From Hyphomicrobiales bacterium (GTDB lineage Bacteria > Pseudomonadota > Alphaproteobacteria > Rhizobiales > Rhizobiaceae): a stretch of 64,000 nt of DNA. A program made the translations under genes and the position numbers. Shown here piece by piece: positions 27,197 to 35,523 of this stretch (positions within the stretch are counted from its first letter, which is position 1; each line of letters opens with the position of its first letter). The notes beneath the pieces are model-generated. The model did no database searches. It was not told the origin of the DNA and worked only from the letters and a program-made list of their open reading frames with translations. Location of the stretch: NCBI GenBank assembly GCA_900472575.1, contig UCIV01000013.1:1-64000 (forward strand). The letters are read 5' to 3'.

Positions 27197-28120
27197 ATGC
27201 AACTGCTGAAGCCTAAGCTCAACAAGGAAGTCGCCGACGCGATTGCGAAGGGTGGACCGGTCGTGGCGCTCGAATCCACCATCATCACCCATGGCATGCC
27301 CTACCCGGCCAATCTCGAAACCGCCAAGGCGGTCGAGGATGTCGTGCGTGCCAACGGCGCCGTCCCGGCAACGATCGCCGTCATCGATGGCGAGCTGCGC
27401 GCCGGTATCGACGCCGACGAACTCGAAAAACTCGCCCAGGCCAAGGATGTCGTAAAGGCCTCCGGCCGCGACCTTGCCGTCGCCATGGTACGCAAGCAGA
27501 CGGCCGGCACGACCGTTTCCGCAACGATGCTGCTGGCTGATCTCGCCGGCATCGAGATCTTTGCCACCGGCGGCGTCGGCGGCGTCCACCGCGGTGCCGA
27601 GCAGACCTTCGACATCTCTGCCGACCTGACCGAGCTCGGCCGCACGAAAACCGCCGTCGTCTGCGCCGGCGTCAAGTCGATCCTCGATATCGCCAAGACG
27701 CTTGAATATCTGGAAACCCAGCGTGTTCCCGTCATTGCCTATGGAACCGACGAATTCCCGGCCTTCTTCACCCGCAAGAGCGGCTACAAGGCCGATCACA
27801 AGCTGGACAGCGCCGCCGAGATCGCCAAGGCGATGTGGCTGCATCACCAGCTCGGAACCGGCACCGGTCTTCTGATCGCCAACCCGATCCCGGAAGCGGC
27901 GGCTCTCACGCCGAAATTCATCGACGGGACGATTGCCGACGCGGTTCGCGAAGCCGATGAACGCGGTATCGGCCGCAAGGAACTGACACCCTTCCTGCTT
28001 GCCCGCATCAACGAACTTTCCAAGGGCGAAAGCCTGAAGGCCAATATCGAGCTGGTGAAAAACAACGCGACGCTCGCAGCCAAGATGGCCGTCGCCTATT
28101 CGGCCTTCAAGAAGGGCTGA
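27197..28120 (+). CDS. psuG: Pseudouridine-5'-phosphate glycosidase
   Basis: A 307-residue PsuG, which cleaves pseudouridine 5'-phosphate to uracil and ribose 5-phosphate. Motifs are VALESTIITHGMPYPAN, PATIAVIDGELRAGI, QTAGTTVSATMLLADLAGI, IFATGGVGGVHRGAEQTFD and the Lys region in CAGVKSILDI. AAAGGACAAG precedes the start. Together with the upstream kinase it salvages pseudouridine from RNA turnover. The operon ends at the hairpin 28132-28159. Confidence 0.93.
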   Translation: MQLLKPKLNKEVADAIAKGGPVVALESTIITHGMPYPANLETAKAVEDVVRANGAVPATIAVIDGELRAGIDADELEKLAQAKDVVKASGRDLAVAMVRKQTAGTTVSATMLLADLAGIEIFATGGVGGVHRGAEQTFDISADLTELGRTKTAVVCAGVKSILDIAKTLEYLETQRVPVIAYGTDEFPAFFTRKSGYKADHKLDSAAEIAKAMWLHHQLGTGTGLLIANPIPEAAALTPKFIDGTIADAVREADERGIGRKELTPFLLARINELSKGESLKANIELVKNNATLAAKMAVAYSAFKKG

Positions 28121-28131
28121 CCGTCCGATGC

Positions 28132-28159
28132 ATACGGCTGGGTCTCAACCCAGCCGTAT
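28132..28159. terminator. Perfect 12-base hairpin between convergent psuG and the urocanase-like gene
   Basis: ATACGGCTGGGT and ACCCAGCCGTAT with a CTCA loop. It overlaps the last codons and stop of the minus-strand urocanase-like gene, whose stop codon lies across the loop. No T-run follows on either side, so it may work as a bidirectional structural block rather than a classic rho-independent site. Confidence 0.6.
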
Positions 28160-29806
28160 ATGCGCAACCTCGCCCCGCTCGGCTGCCTCGATCGCATCCT
28201 CGTAACCTGCGTCGGCATACCGGATGATGCCGAGCGACGTATCGTTGGTAATCGACATGTCGAGCCGCTCTGCCGCAGATTCCGTCCCGTCGGCCACGAT
28301 CGTCACCCCGGCGCTGGTCATGTAACCGGCATAACCGCCGCCTCCGGAATGGATGACGACGAGATCGGCCATCGACGAGCAGAGCGTCATGGCGTTGATC
28401 AGCGGCCAGTCGGCAATCGCATCCGAGCCATCCTTCATGTTCTCGGTCATTATGTTCGGATGCGCCATCGCCCCGGCATCGAGATGGTCCCGCGAGAAGG
28501 CAATCGGCCCTTTCAGCTCGCCTTTCCCAACCAGTTCATTGACCGCCAGCGCCAGTTTCGTGCGTTCGCCATGACCAAGCCAGGCAATCCGTGCCGGAAG
28601 CCCCTCGAACGGCACATTTTCGCGCGCCAGCCTGATCCAGTTGGTGACGATATGATTGTCCGGGAATAGCTCCAAAACGAGATCGTCGATACGCGCGATA
28701 TCGCTCTCTTCACCGGATAGCGCCATCCAGCGGAAGGGACCGATTGCGCGGCAGAAAAGCGGCCTCAGATAGGCCTCGGTAAAGATCGGGATATCGAAGG
28801 CGTTTTCGACGCCGCCCTCTCTGGCTTGGGTGCGAATGAGGTTACCATTGTCGAAAACCTCCGCCCCTCTTTCCTGCAGGGTCAGCATGGCGCGGACATG
28901 ATCGGCGATCGAGGCACGGCTCGCCGCCATCAGTTGCCCCTGCCCTTCCTTTCGAAGCCGTCGTACTTCCTCGAGGCTCATGCCTTTCGGAACATAGCCA
29001 TAGACGAGATCATGTGCGGAAGTCTGGTCGGAGACAACGTCCGGCACGATCCCGCGCTTGACGATCTGCGGATAGATATCAGCCGCATTGCCGACGAGGC
29101 CGATCGACACTGCTTGCTTTTCATTCACCGCCGCATCGATCATCGCCAGCGCGGTATCGAGATCGGACGCGACCTCATCGAGAAAACCGATAGCCTTGCG
29201 CTTGGCGACACGTTCGGGATCGATATCGACGACCAGGATCGCCGCCCCCGCCATGCGGCCGGCAAGTGGCTGCGCACCGCCCATGCCGCCCAGCCCGGCA
29301 GTCAGCACGAACCGCCCTGCAAGCGTACCGCCGAAGCGCTTTTCGGCGATCCGCATGAAGATCTCATAGGTCCCCTGGATCACGCCCTGGCTGCCGATAT
29401 ACTGCCAGGCGCCGGCCGTCAGCCCGCCCCAGCAGATCAGCCCCTTTTTCTCCAGCTGGTAGAAATATTCCGCCTTCGCCCATTGGCCGACGATATTGCA
29501 GTTCGCCATGATCACCAGTGGCGCCTTTGCATGTGTCTTCAGCAACCCGACCGGCTTGCCGGACTGGATGATCAGCGTCTGATCCTCGTCCATCTCCTTC
29601 AAGGCCCTGACAATCGCATCATGCGCGGCCCAGTTACGCGCAGCCTTCCCGAGCGCCGCATAAACGATGAGATTGTCGGGATCCTCGCCAACCGAGAGAA
29701 CGTTTTCAAGAAGCCTCAGCAACGCCTCCTGCCGCCAGCCTTTGGCGCGCAGCTTCGGTCCGCCGGGGATCGGAAATTTCGGATGGCGCGGGTTCGGCTT
29801 AGACAC
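28145..29806 (-). CDS. Urocanase-family hydratase, probably for an S-methyl-thiourocanate-type substrate
   Basis: A 553-residue urocanase-fold protein, full length for the family. Conserved parts are QYIGSQGVIQGTYEIF, LTAGLGGMGGAQPLAG (about 168-183, NAD binding), VSDQTSAHD, LFCRAIGPFRWMALSG with Cys about 352, and SGGGGYAGYMTSAG. Deviations from ordinary HutU include VYAALGKAARN where histidine-pathway enzymes read YGGIGRAARN, and VVDIDPERVAKRKAIGF in the NAD loop. The GTG start at 29806 has GAGGAGAAC ahead. It follows the DUF917 gene by 10 bases. With no hutH, hutI or hutG nearby and with a DUF917 partner, I infer a thiourocanate-type hydratase. Ordinary urocanase remains possible. Confidence 0.75.
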   Translation of the reverse strand: MSKPNPRHPKFPIPGGPKLRAKGWRQEALLRLLENVLSVGEDPDNLIVYAALGKAARNWAAHDAIVRALKEMDEDQTLIIQSGKPVGLLKTHAKAPLVIMANCNIVGQWAKAEYFYQLEKKGLICWGGLTAGAWQYIGSQGVIQGTYEIFMRIAEKRFGGTLAGRFVLTAGLGGMGGAQPLAGRMAGAAILVVDIDPERVAKRKAIGFLDEVASDLDTALAMIDAAVNEKQAVSIGLVGNAADIYPQIVKRGIVPDVVSDQTSAHDLVYGYVPKGMSLEEVRRLRKEGQGQLMAASRASIADHVRAMLTLQERGAEVFDNGNLIRTQAREGGVENAFDIPIFTEAYLRPLFCRAIGPFRWMALSGEESDIARIDDLVLELFPDNHIVTNWIRLARENVPFEGLPARIAWLGHGERTKLALAVNELVGKGELKGPIAFSRDHLDAGAMAHPNIMTENMKDGSDAIADWPLINAMTLCSSMADLVVIHSGGGGYAGYMTSAGVTIVADGTESAAERLDMSITNDTSLGIIRYADAGYEDAIEAAERGEVAHIRLG

Positions 29807-29816
29807 GGTGTTCTCC

Positions 29817-30905
29817 TCACCCCAATGCGTAATCGGCGATGCTGATCCGGAGCGCCTTCTCGACGGTCGGGTAGACTGACGGATCCTTGACGCTCGACGA
29901 AAGCGGAATGATCGTCTTCGGCACATGCAGCAGAAACACCGGCATTCCGACCTGCAACTGTCCAACGCTCATTGGCTCGCCTTCCAGCGACAAGGTCGAG
30001 ATGATGTCCGGAAAAGTTGCGAGCCGGTTGCCGCCGGCATCATCCACCGCCATGTATTCGTTCATCACATGCAGCGTCACGGCCTTGTCGCCGCGACCGA
30101 CCGTGATCGTGCCGACATCGAAAGCCTCGTTCGTATAGACAACCGATTTTGAGCTGACCTCGCCCTCGGCGATGATCGACCCGCCTGTCGTCTTGACGAT
30201 CGCGTCAATGATCGCATGCCCTCCCCTGGCATCCGCCTCGATGATCGCTTCGCCGAGCTTCAACGCGAGACTGATACCGCCAAGCGCCGCATTGCGGCGA
30301 ACATAAGAGGCCCGCAGCGGATTGCGGCAGGAGGCGATAAATCCGCCCGACATATCGGATGCCGTGCGAAGCACCGGCGAGACCTTGGCGGTCGCGCCGC
30401 GAATAACCAGTTCGATATAGCGGTTCTCGGCACGATTGCCGCCAACTGCTGTCTGGATCATTTGTTCCGGCGAATTGGCCATGCCGATCGACCCCATATC
30501 GCCGGTCGGATGGGCACGCACGTCACCGACAGCATCGAGCACCTTGGTGCCAAGAATTGCGGACGGAAGCCAACCGTTCAGCGTCGATGACTTGCCGTTC
30601 TGGCCGATCATCAGGGCCGAAATCTTTTCTCCCAACGCATCCTGCAGAAGCTGAACGGCCTTGACGTAATCGACACCCTGCATTTCCCATGCGGTCGTGG
30701 AAGCGGGTGCACCGATGGCCGCCGCCGTTGCCACCCAGTCGTCATCATCCAGTTCGTCGATCGTGATCAGTTCCGGCTTGCCGATGCTGACCGCGGCATA
30801 GCCCAGCATGCGGCCATGATCGGACCAGCCGCCGCCGCCGGCCGCATAAACGGAACCGCCGCGAACGGCCGCCTCGACATCCTTCTCCGTCAGTATGCGC
30901 CCCAT
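29817..30905 (-). CDS. DUF917 / S-methyl-thiohydantoin desulfurase-type hydrolase
   Basis: A 362-residue protein of the DUF917 family, whose Pfam domains are now named after S-methyl thiohydantoin desulfurase and which is distantly related to hydantoinases. Recognisable stretches are YAAGGGGWSDHGRMLGYAAV, ITIDELDDDDWVATAAAIGAP, HPTGDMGSIGMA and TVGRGDKAVTLHVMNEYMAV. It lies between the M20 hydrolase (9 bases) and the urocanase-like enzyme (10 bases), so the three are one transcript. The expected reaction is hydrolytic loss of methanethiol from an S-methyl-thiohydantoin propionate. A generic hydantoin hydrolase is the alternative. Confidence 0.75.
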   Translation of the reverse strand: MGRILTEKDVEAAVRGGSVYAAGGGGWSDHGRMLGYAAVSIGKPELITIDELDDDDWVATAAAIGAPASTTAWEMQGVDYVKAVQLLQDALGEKISALMIGQNGKSSTLNGWLPSAILGTKVLDAVGDVRAHPTGDMGSIGMANSPEQMIQTAVGGNRAENRYIELVIRGATAKVSPVLRTASDMSGGFIASCRNPLRASYVRRNAALGGISLALKLGEAIIEADARGGHAIIDAIVKTTGGSIIAEGEVSSKSVVYTNEAFDVGTITVGRGDKAVTLHVMNEYMAVDDAGGNRLATFPDIISTLSLEGEPMSVGQLQVGMPVFLLHVPKTIIPLSSSVKDPSVYPTVEKALRISIADYALG

Positions 30906-30914
30906 GCCGTCTCC

Positions 30915-32162
30915 CTATCTTTTATCCAGATCCAGAATTGCCTCGTAAAGAACGGCCGCACCGAGAGTGATCGCATCATTTTCCGACCATTCTTCCGAAG
31001 CATGGCTGCGCCCGTCCTTGCTGGCGATGAAGATCATCGCAGCAGGCGCCACCTTTGAAAGGAAGGCGGCGTCATGGCCGGCGCCAGACACCATCGGCCG
31101 GGTGGTAGCGCCGATCCGCGCAGCGCTCGAGGCCAGAACATCCGTCACCATCCCGGACATAGGTGTCGGGGCCGCATTGGAAACCCTGCGCGGTTCCGCA
31201 ATCTTCACATTCCGTTTCGCAGCCGTCTGCGCACAAAGCGCAGACAAGGCCGCTACGAATTCGTCCATGAGAGCAGGATCGACGGCCCGGGCATCGATCA
31301 GCATCCGAACATGGGATGGAATGACATTCGCGGCATTCGGCTCCATCGAAAACTCACCAACGGTGCCTGCAAAATAACTCGATCCGAGAGCCAACTCGTT
31401 GGCGATACGTTCAATGCCGAGCACAAGGTAGGATGCGGCCCCCAAGGCGTCGTAACGCGCATTCATCGGTGTGGTGCCAGCATGGTCGGCACGGCCTTCG
31501 ACCAGGATCTCGAAGCGGGAAATCCCGGTAATCGCCCCGACGATACCGATATCGATTCCCTCCCGCTCAAGCACTGTACCCTGCTCGATATGCAATTCCA
31601 GAAAGGCCCTGATATCATCGCGCCCGCCGATTTGCGCCGGGTCGCCACCGACCTCGCGAATCCCTTCGGCCAGATCTATACGCCTTCCCTCGGCCTCGGC
31701 CGCGCGCTCCAGCCACTCGCCAGGACGAACACCGGTCATGCCTCGGCTGCCGATGCAGGAGACGCCGAAAATCGAGACTTCTTCCGCCAGAAAATCGACG
31801 ATTTCCAGATCGTGTTCCAGTTCGATCCCCGCATCGCTGAGCGCGCGCGCCACTTCGAGCGCCGCAATCACGCCGGCGATCCCGTCGAAACGACCGCCAT
31901 TTGGCACCGTATCCGTATGCGAGCCCAGCATCAGCGTGCCGCCACCCGTCTTTCCTTTTCGACGACCAATCAGGTTACCGGCAGCATCGATACGCGTCTC
32001 AAGACCCGCATCACGAAATGCCTTTTCCACATAGGCGCGTCCCTTGAGGAACATCGGCGTGAATGCGCGACGCGTCCATGGTCTGTCGGGTTCGGTGATA
32101 TTGGCCAGAGCGTCGATATCTGCCGCGATACGGCCGGCATTGACGACGAGATTGGAAGTCAT
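30915..32162 (-). CDS. M20-family N-carbamoyl-amino-acid / allantoate amidohydrolase-like enzyme
   Basis: A 415-residue zinc-dependent amidohydrolase of the HyuC/AllC/beta-ureidopropionase group. Metal ligands are visible: His82 in GSHTDTVPNG, Asp93 in GGRFDGIAGV, Glu127-Glu128 in LAEEVSIFG, His191 in ELHIEQG, and a C-terminal His in EEWSENDAI context (GRSHASEEW). GISRFEILVEGRADHAGTTPM spans the dimerisation lid. It is the first gene of the leftward unit. In this setting the likely substrate is N-carbamoyl-L-glutamate, giving glutamate, CO2 and ammonia. Allantoate cannot be excluded. Confidence 0.82.
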   Translation of the reverse strand: MTSNLVVNAGRIAADIDALANITEPDRPWTRRAFTPMFLKGRAYVEKAFRDAGLETRIDAAGNLIGRRKGKTGGGTLMLGSHTDTVPNGGRFDGIAGVIAALEVARALSDAGIELEHDLEIVDFLAEEVSIFGVSCIGSRGMTGVRPGEWLERAAEAEGRRIDLAEGIREVGGDPAQIGGRDDIRAFLELHIEQGTVLEREGIDIGIVGAITGISRFEILVEGRADHAGTTPMNARYDALGAASYLVLGIERIANELALGSSYFAGTVGEFSMEPNAANVIPSHVRMLIDARAVDPALMDEFVAALSALCAQTAAKRNVKIAEPRRVSNAAPTPMSGMVTDVLASSAARIGATTRPMVSGAGHDAAFLSKVAPAAMIFIASKDGRSHASEEWSENDAITLGAAVLYEAILDLDKR

Positions 32163-32307
32163 ATGGCATGATCCTAAAATGAAATGCTGGCCGTAGATCG
32201 GGCGAAGCATCCGCGCCGACTCGGCACCTGGCTTCGCTCATCTCCTCGATGAGTATCCAGAGAAGATAGGTTTACGAAACCACGCAAGGCAAGCTGATTT
32301 GATCGGA

Positions 32308-32440
32308 AATCGGCCTACCGATTGCGGCGATCATCAGCCCCGACGCGACACGTGGGAAAGCCCGATTGAAGCCGTTGACGGCTCCGAAAACATCGGTCAT
32401 TTGTATAGGCAATAAAAAGAACAGCGATAAAATTCGCTGT
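32308..32440. promoter_or_regulatory. Divergent control region with three dyads (HutC/GntR operator candidates)
   Basis: The 338-base gap 32163-32500 separates the two arms of the cluster. It holds three separate inverted repeats: AATCGG-4-CCGATT (32308-32323), AGCCGT-2-ACGGCT (32370-32383) and ACAGCGA-6-TCGCTGT (32421-32440). The last is 60 bases ahead of the binding-protein gene. HutC-type GntR regulators bind such palindromes, and the cluster encodes one at 35520. TTGTATAGGCAA at 32401 is reminiscent of the Hut operator core but is not symmetric. No gene is visible in this gap. Confidence 0.45.
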
Positions 32441-32500
32441 CACACGGTGGGAACAGCCGAACTGCGGTCCTTAAGGTAGAACAACGCGGAGAAATCACCA

Positions 32501-33328
32501 ATGCTCAAAAGACAAATGATGAAGGCTGTCGCCGCTGGCGCCCTTCTGCTTGCCACGTCGTTTTCGGCCTATGCTGATGACGTGCTGGCCAAGGCCAAGG
32601 CCGCAGGCGTGTTGAAGGTCGGCACGGAAACAGCATTCGCTCCCTTCGACTTCATCGACGCCGGCGAGCACAAGGGCCTGAACGTCGATTTCTTCGAGGC
32701 GCTCGGAAAGGACCTTGGCGTCAAGATCGAATGGGTCGAACTGCCCTGGGATAGCGTTCTGCCAAGCCTTGAAGCCGGCAAGTTCGATGTCGTTGCCGGT
32801 CCAGCAACCATCACCAAGGCCCGTATCGCCCGCTACCGCATGAGCGCCCCGGTCGCCGAAGCCTCCGTCGCGATCCTCAAGAAGGCAGGTGACACCTCGA
32901 TCACCAAGCCGGCCGACATTGCAGGCAAGGCCGTCGGCGTCGGCAAGGCGACCGCACAGCTCGCGCAGTTGCAGGAATATTCCGCAACGCTTCCAGAAAA
33001 GGTCAACGTTCGCGAATATGTCTCGTTCAACGACGCTTATGCCGACCTTGCCACCGGCCGTGTCGTTGCTGTCGCGAACTCCCTTCCGAACATCGCCTTC
33101 GTTGCCAAGCAGCGCAACGGCGCATTCGAAGTTGTGACCCCGGCTTTCGGCAAGAAGACCTATTTCGGCTTCATCGGCACCAAGGATGACGACCACAAGT
33201 CGCTGCTCGATTCCATCGACACCGAAATTCTTGCGATGAAGAAGGACGGCCGCCTGGGCAAGCTGCAGGAAAAGTGGTTCGGCACGACGTTCGATACGCC
33301 GGACTCGGTGCCTGAGCCGGCATTCTGA
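32501..33328 (+). CDS. Polar amino-acid ABC transporter substrate-binding protein
   Basis: A 275-residue family-3 solute-binding protein. A signal peptide ends near FSAYADDVL, and the SBP_bac_3 motif VLKVGTETAFAPFDFIDAGEHKGLNVDF follows in two parts. FDVVAGPATITKARIARYRMS and YADLATGRVVAVAN are also typical. It leads the rightward arm of the cluster, divergent from the hydrolase genes. The ligand is expected to be a zwitterionic or carboxylate imidazole such as the substrate or intermediate of the pathway. The Asp usually seen in FDxxxGPxxxTxxR-type loops is intact. Confidence 0.88.
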   Translation: MLKRQMMKAVAAGALLLATSFSAYADDVLAKAKAAGVLKVGTETAFAPFDFIDAGEHKGLNVDFFEALGKDLGVKIEWVELPWDSVLPSLEAGKFDVVAGPATITKARIARYRMSAPVAEASVAILKKAGDTSITKPADIAGKAVGVGKATAQLAQLQEYSATLPEKVNVREYVSFNDAYADLATGRVVAVANSLPNIAFVAKQRNGAFEVVTPAFGKKTYFGFIGTKDDDHKSLLDSIDTEILAMKKDGRLGKLQEKWFGTTFDTPDSVPEPAF

Positions 33329-33428
33329 TCCTCAGTCGATTACGGGGATGTGCTTAGCGCGTCCCCTGATCCCTCGTTCCTTCCGTTTCGCCCTGCGCAC
33401 CGCGCCGGCGACCAACGAAGCGTAGCCG

Positions 33429-34070
33429 ATGACGCCAAAACTTTTCACGCTGCTTCTGGAGGCGGCTCTCTCGACCCTTGGCATCAGCCTGGTGTCGATC
33501 GCGATCGGGTTCGTGATCGCCATGCTGCTCTCTGCCGCGCTGCTGTCGGGCAAGTCGATCTATATCCTGCCGGCAAGGCTGTTCATCAGCTTTTTCCGCG
33601 GCGTGCCGCTGCTGGTCCAGCTTCTGCTCATCTATACGCTGTTGCCGGTGATCGGCATCAATGTTCCCGGAATTGTCGCCGCGATCGTCGGCCTGTCACT
33701 CTGCACGGCTGCCTATCAGGCTGAAAACCTGCGTGGCGGATTTGCCAGCGTTCCGCCTGGTCTGATTGAAGCCGCCGATGTCGCAGGCTTTACTGGTGCC
33801 CAGACATTCATCCGCATCCGCGCGCCCATCGCTCTTAGGCTAACATTTCCGGCACTGGTGAATGAGGCGATCATGATCCTCAAATCCTCCTCGCTCGTGT
33901 CGGTGGTGGGGATTATCGAGATCACCAAGATGGCTCAGGATCTTGCCTCCAGCACCTATCAGCCGATCCCGATCTTTGCTTCCGCGGCCCTCATCTATTT
34001 CGTCATCAACTCCGCAATCGCGCTTCTTGGCCGCTATGCCGAACGTTCCCTGAAGGGAGCCTCGGCATGA
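33429..34070 (+). CDS. Polar amino-acid ABC transporter permease 1
   Basis: A 213-residue HisM/GlnP-type permease with about five membrane segments. Family marks are FISFFRGVPLLVQLLLIYTLLP and the EAA loop GLIEAADVAGFTGAQTFIRI. A 100-base gap separates it from the binding-protein gene, and it overlaps permease 2 by ATGA. Paired with permease 2 it would form the heterodimeric channel of the system. Confidence 0.88.
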   Translation: MTPKLFTLLLEAALSTLGISLVSIAIGFVIAMLLSAALLSGKSIYILPARLFISFFRGVPLLVQLLLIYTLLPVIGINVPGIVAAIVGLSLCTAAYQAENLRGGFASVPPGLIEAADVAGFTGAQTFIRIRAPIALRLTFPALVNEAIMILKSSSLVSVVGIIEITKMAQDLASSTYQPIPIFASAALIYFVINSAIALLGRYAERSLKGASA

Positions 34071-34735
34071 TGTTCGACCCGCAAGTCATCATTGAGAAAC
34101 TGCCGGAAATCGGCAGCGGGCTGTTCGTCACCCTTTGGCTCTGGATCGCCGGCGTGCTCGGCGGGGTCGTGGCAGGCTTCATCGTCGCTACCGCGCGGCG
34201 TTTCGGCGGCAAGATCGTCAACGCGGTGCTCGGCACGATCGTGGAAGTGCTGCGCGGCACCCCGTTCCTGATCCAGATTTTTCTTCTCTATTACGGCGGC
34301 CCGTTCGTCGGCCTGATGCTCGATCCCATCCCCTGCGGATTGATCGGGCTTACCGTCTATAGCGCGGCCTATTACAGCGAGGTGTTCCGCGCCGGTTATG
34401 CTTCGGTCCCGGTCGGCCATGTCGAAGCCGCAGCCTGCTTGGGCATGACGCGGTTCCAGACGATCAGCCGGATCCAGGTGCCGGAAATGGCGCTGATAGT
34501 TCTGCCGCCCGCCATCAACCTCGCGATCATCCTGCTCAAGGAGTCCGCCGTCTTGTCGATCATCACGGTGCCGGAACTGACCGCCACCGTCAGCGCCATC
34601 GGCTCGCAGCAATACGCCTTCCTCGAAGCGATCTTCATCCTGGCGATCGTCTACTGGATCATCGTTGAACTCACAGACCGGCTCGGCCGCGTGGCCGAAA
34701 ATCGTCTCTCCCGACTGAGGTTTTCGAAAGCATGA
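34067..34735 (+). CDS. Polar amino-acid ABC transporter permease 2
   Basis: A 222-residue second permease of the same family. Motifs are VEVLRGTPFLIQIFLLYYGG and the EAA loop GHVEAAACLGMTRFQTISRI. It overlaps both the first permease and the ATPase by four bases, so translation is coupled throughout. Confidence 0.88.
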   Translation: MMFDPQVIIEKLPEIGSGLFVTLWLWIAGVLGGVVAGFIVATARRFGGKIVNAVLGTIVEVLRGTPFLIQIFLLYYGGPFVGLMLDPIPCGLIGLTVYSAAYYSEVFRAGYASVPVGHVEAAACLGMTRFQTISRIQVPEMALIVLPPAINLAIILLKESAVLSIITVPELTATVSAIGSQQYAFLEAIFILAIVYWIIVELTDRLGRVAENRLSRLRFSKA

Positions 34736-35523
34736 GTGTACCAGCCATCGCCATCCGCAAACTCGTAAAGCGGTTCGGAGAAACCACCGTGCTGCAGGAC
34801 ATCGATCTGGAAATCCCGGAAGGCAAGGTTTCCTGCCTCATCGGTCCGTCTGGTTCAGGCAAGAGCACATTGCTGCGCTGCCTCGCTTTTCTGGAAGAAG
34901 CAACCAGCGGCATGATCACCATCAACGGAGAGGCCCTGGGCTTTTTCGAGGACGCCAATGGCCGCCGCGAGCGCCTGCCCGCCAACCAGATCCGTGCGGT
35001 TCGCACGAAGACAGGCATGGTCTTCCAGCAATTCAATCTCTGGCCGCATATGACCGCGCTCGGCAATGTTAGCGAAGCCCTGAAGCTCGTCCGCAAGGTG
35101 CCGAAAGCTGAGGCGGAGGAACGCGCCATGGTGCAGTTGCGCAAGGTCGGGCTGGAAAACCGCGCCGGACATTACCCGTCGCAGCTTTCCGGCGGCCAGC
35201 AGCAACGCGTGGCGATTGCCCGGGCGCTCGCGCTGGAACCGAAAATCATGCTGTTCGACGAGCCGACCTCCGCGCTCGACCCGGAATTGACCGGTGAAGT
35301 GCTCAACGTCATGCGGGACTTGGCGAGCGAGGGCATGACGATGGTGGTCGTCACCCACGAGATCGGCTTTGCCGCCAGCGTCGGCCAGCAGATCAGCTTT
35401 CTCGATCACGGAAGGCTGTTGTTCTCAGGACCGCCAGCGGAAATCTTTGCCAAACCGCGCCACCCACGCCTGGAGCAATTTCTCGACACCTATCTCGATC
35501 GCGGCGCCAGCATGCTCGCATGA
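34732..35523 (+). CDS. Polar amino-acid ABC transporter ATPase
   Basis: A 263-residue HisP/GlnQ-type ATPase. Walker A is GPSGSGKSTLLR, the Q-loop GMVFQQFNLWPHM, the signature LSGGQQQRVAIARALALEP and Walker B IMLFDEPTSALDPELTGEV. The insert between the Walker A and the Q-loop (residues about 60-90, GEALGFFEDANGRRERLP) is slightly longer than usual. It overlaps the regulator gene by ATGA. Confidence 0.9.
   Translation: MSVPAIAIRKLVKRFGETTVLQDIDLEIPEGKVSCLIGPSGSGKSTLLRCLAFLEEATSGMITINGEALGFFEDANGRRERLPANQIRAVRTKTGMVFQQFNLWPHMTALGNVSEALKLVRKVPKAEAEERAMVQLRKVGLENRAGHYPSQLSGGQQQRVAIARALALEPKIMLFDEPTSALDPELTGEVLNVMRDLASEGMTMVVVTHEIGFAASVGQQISFLDHGRLLFSGPPAEIFAKPRHPRLEQFLDTYLDRGASMLA

Noticed and set aside
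28145..29806. Simple assignment as histidine-pathway urocanase (hutU)
   Set aside because: No other hut gene is nearby. The DUF917 and M20 neighbours and altered motifs point to a different imidazole substrate. I keep ordinary urocanase only as an alternative.
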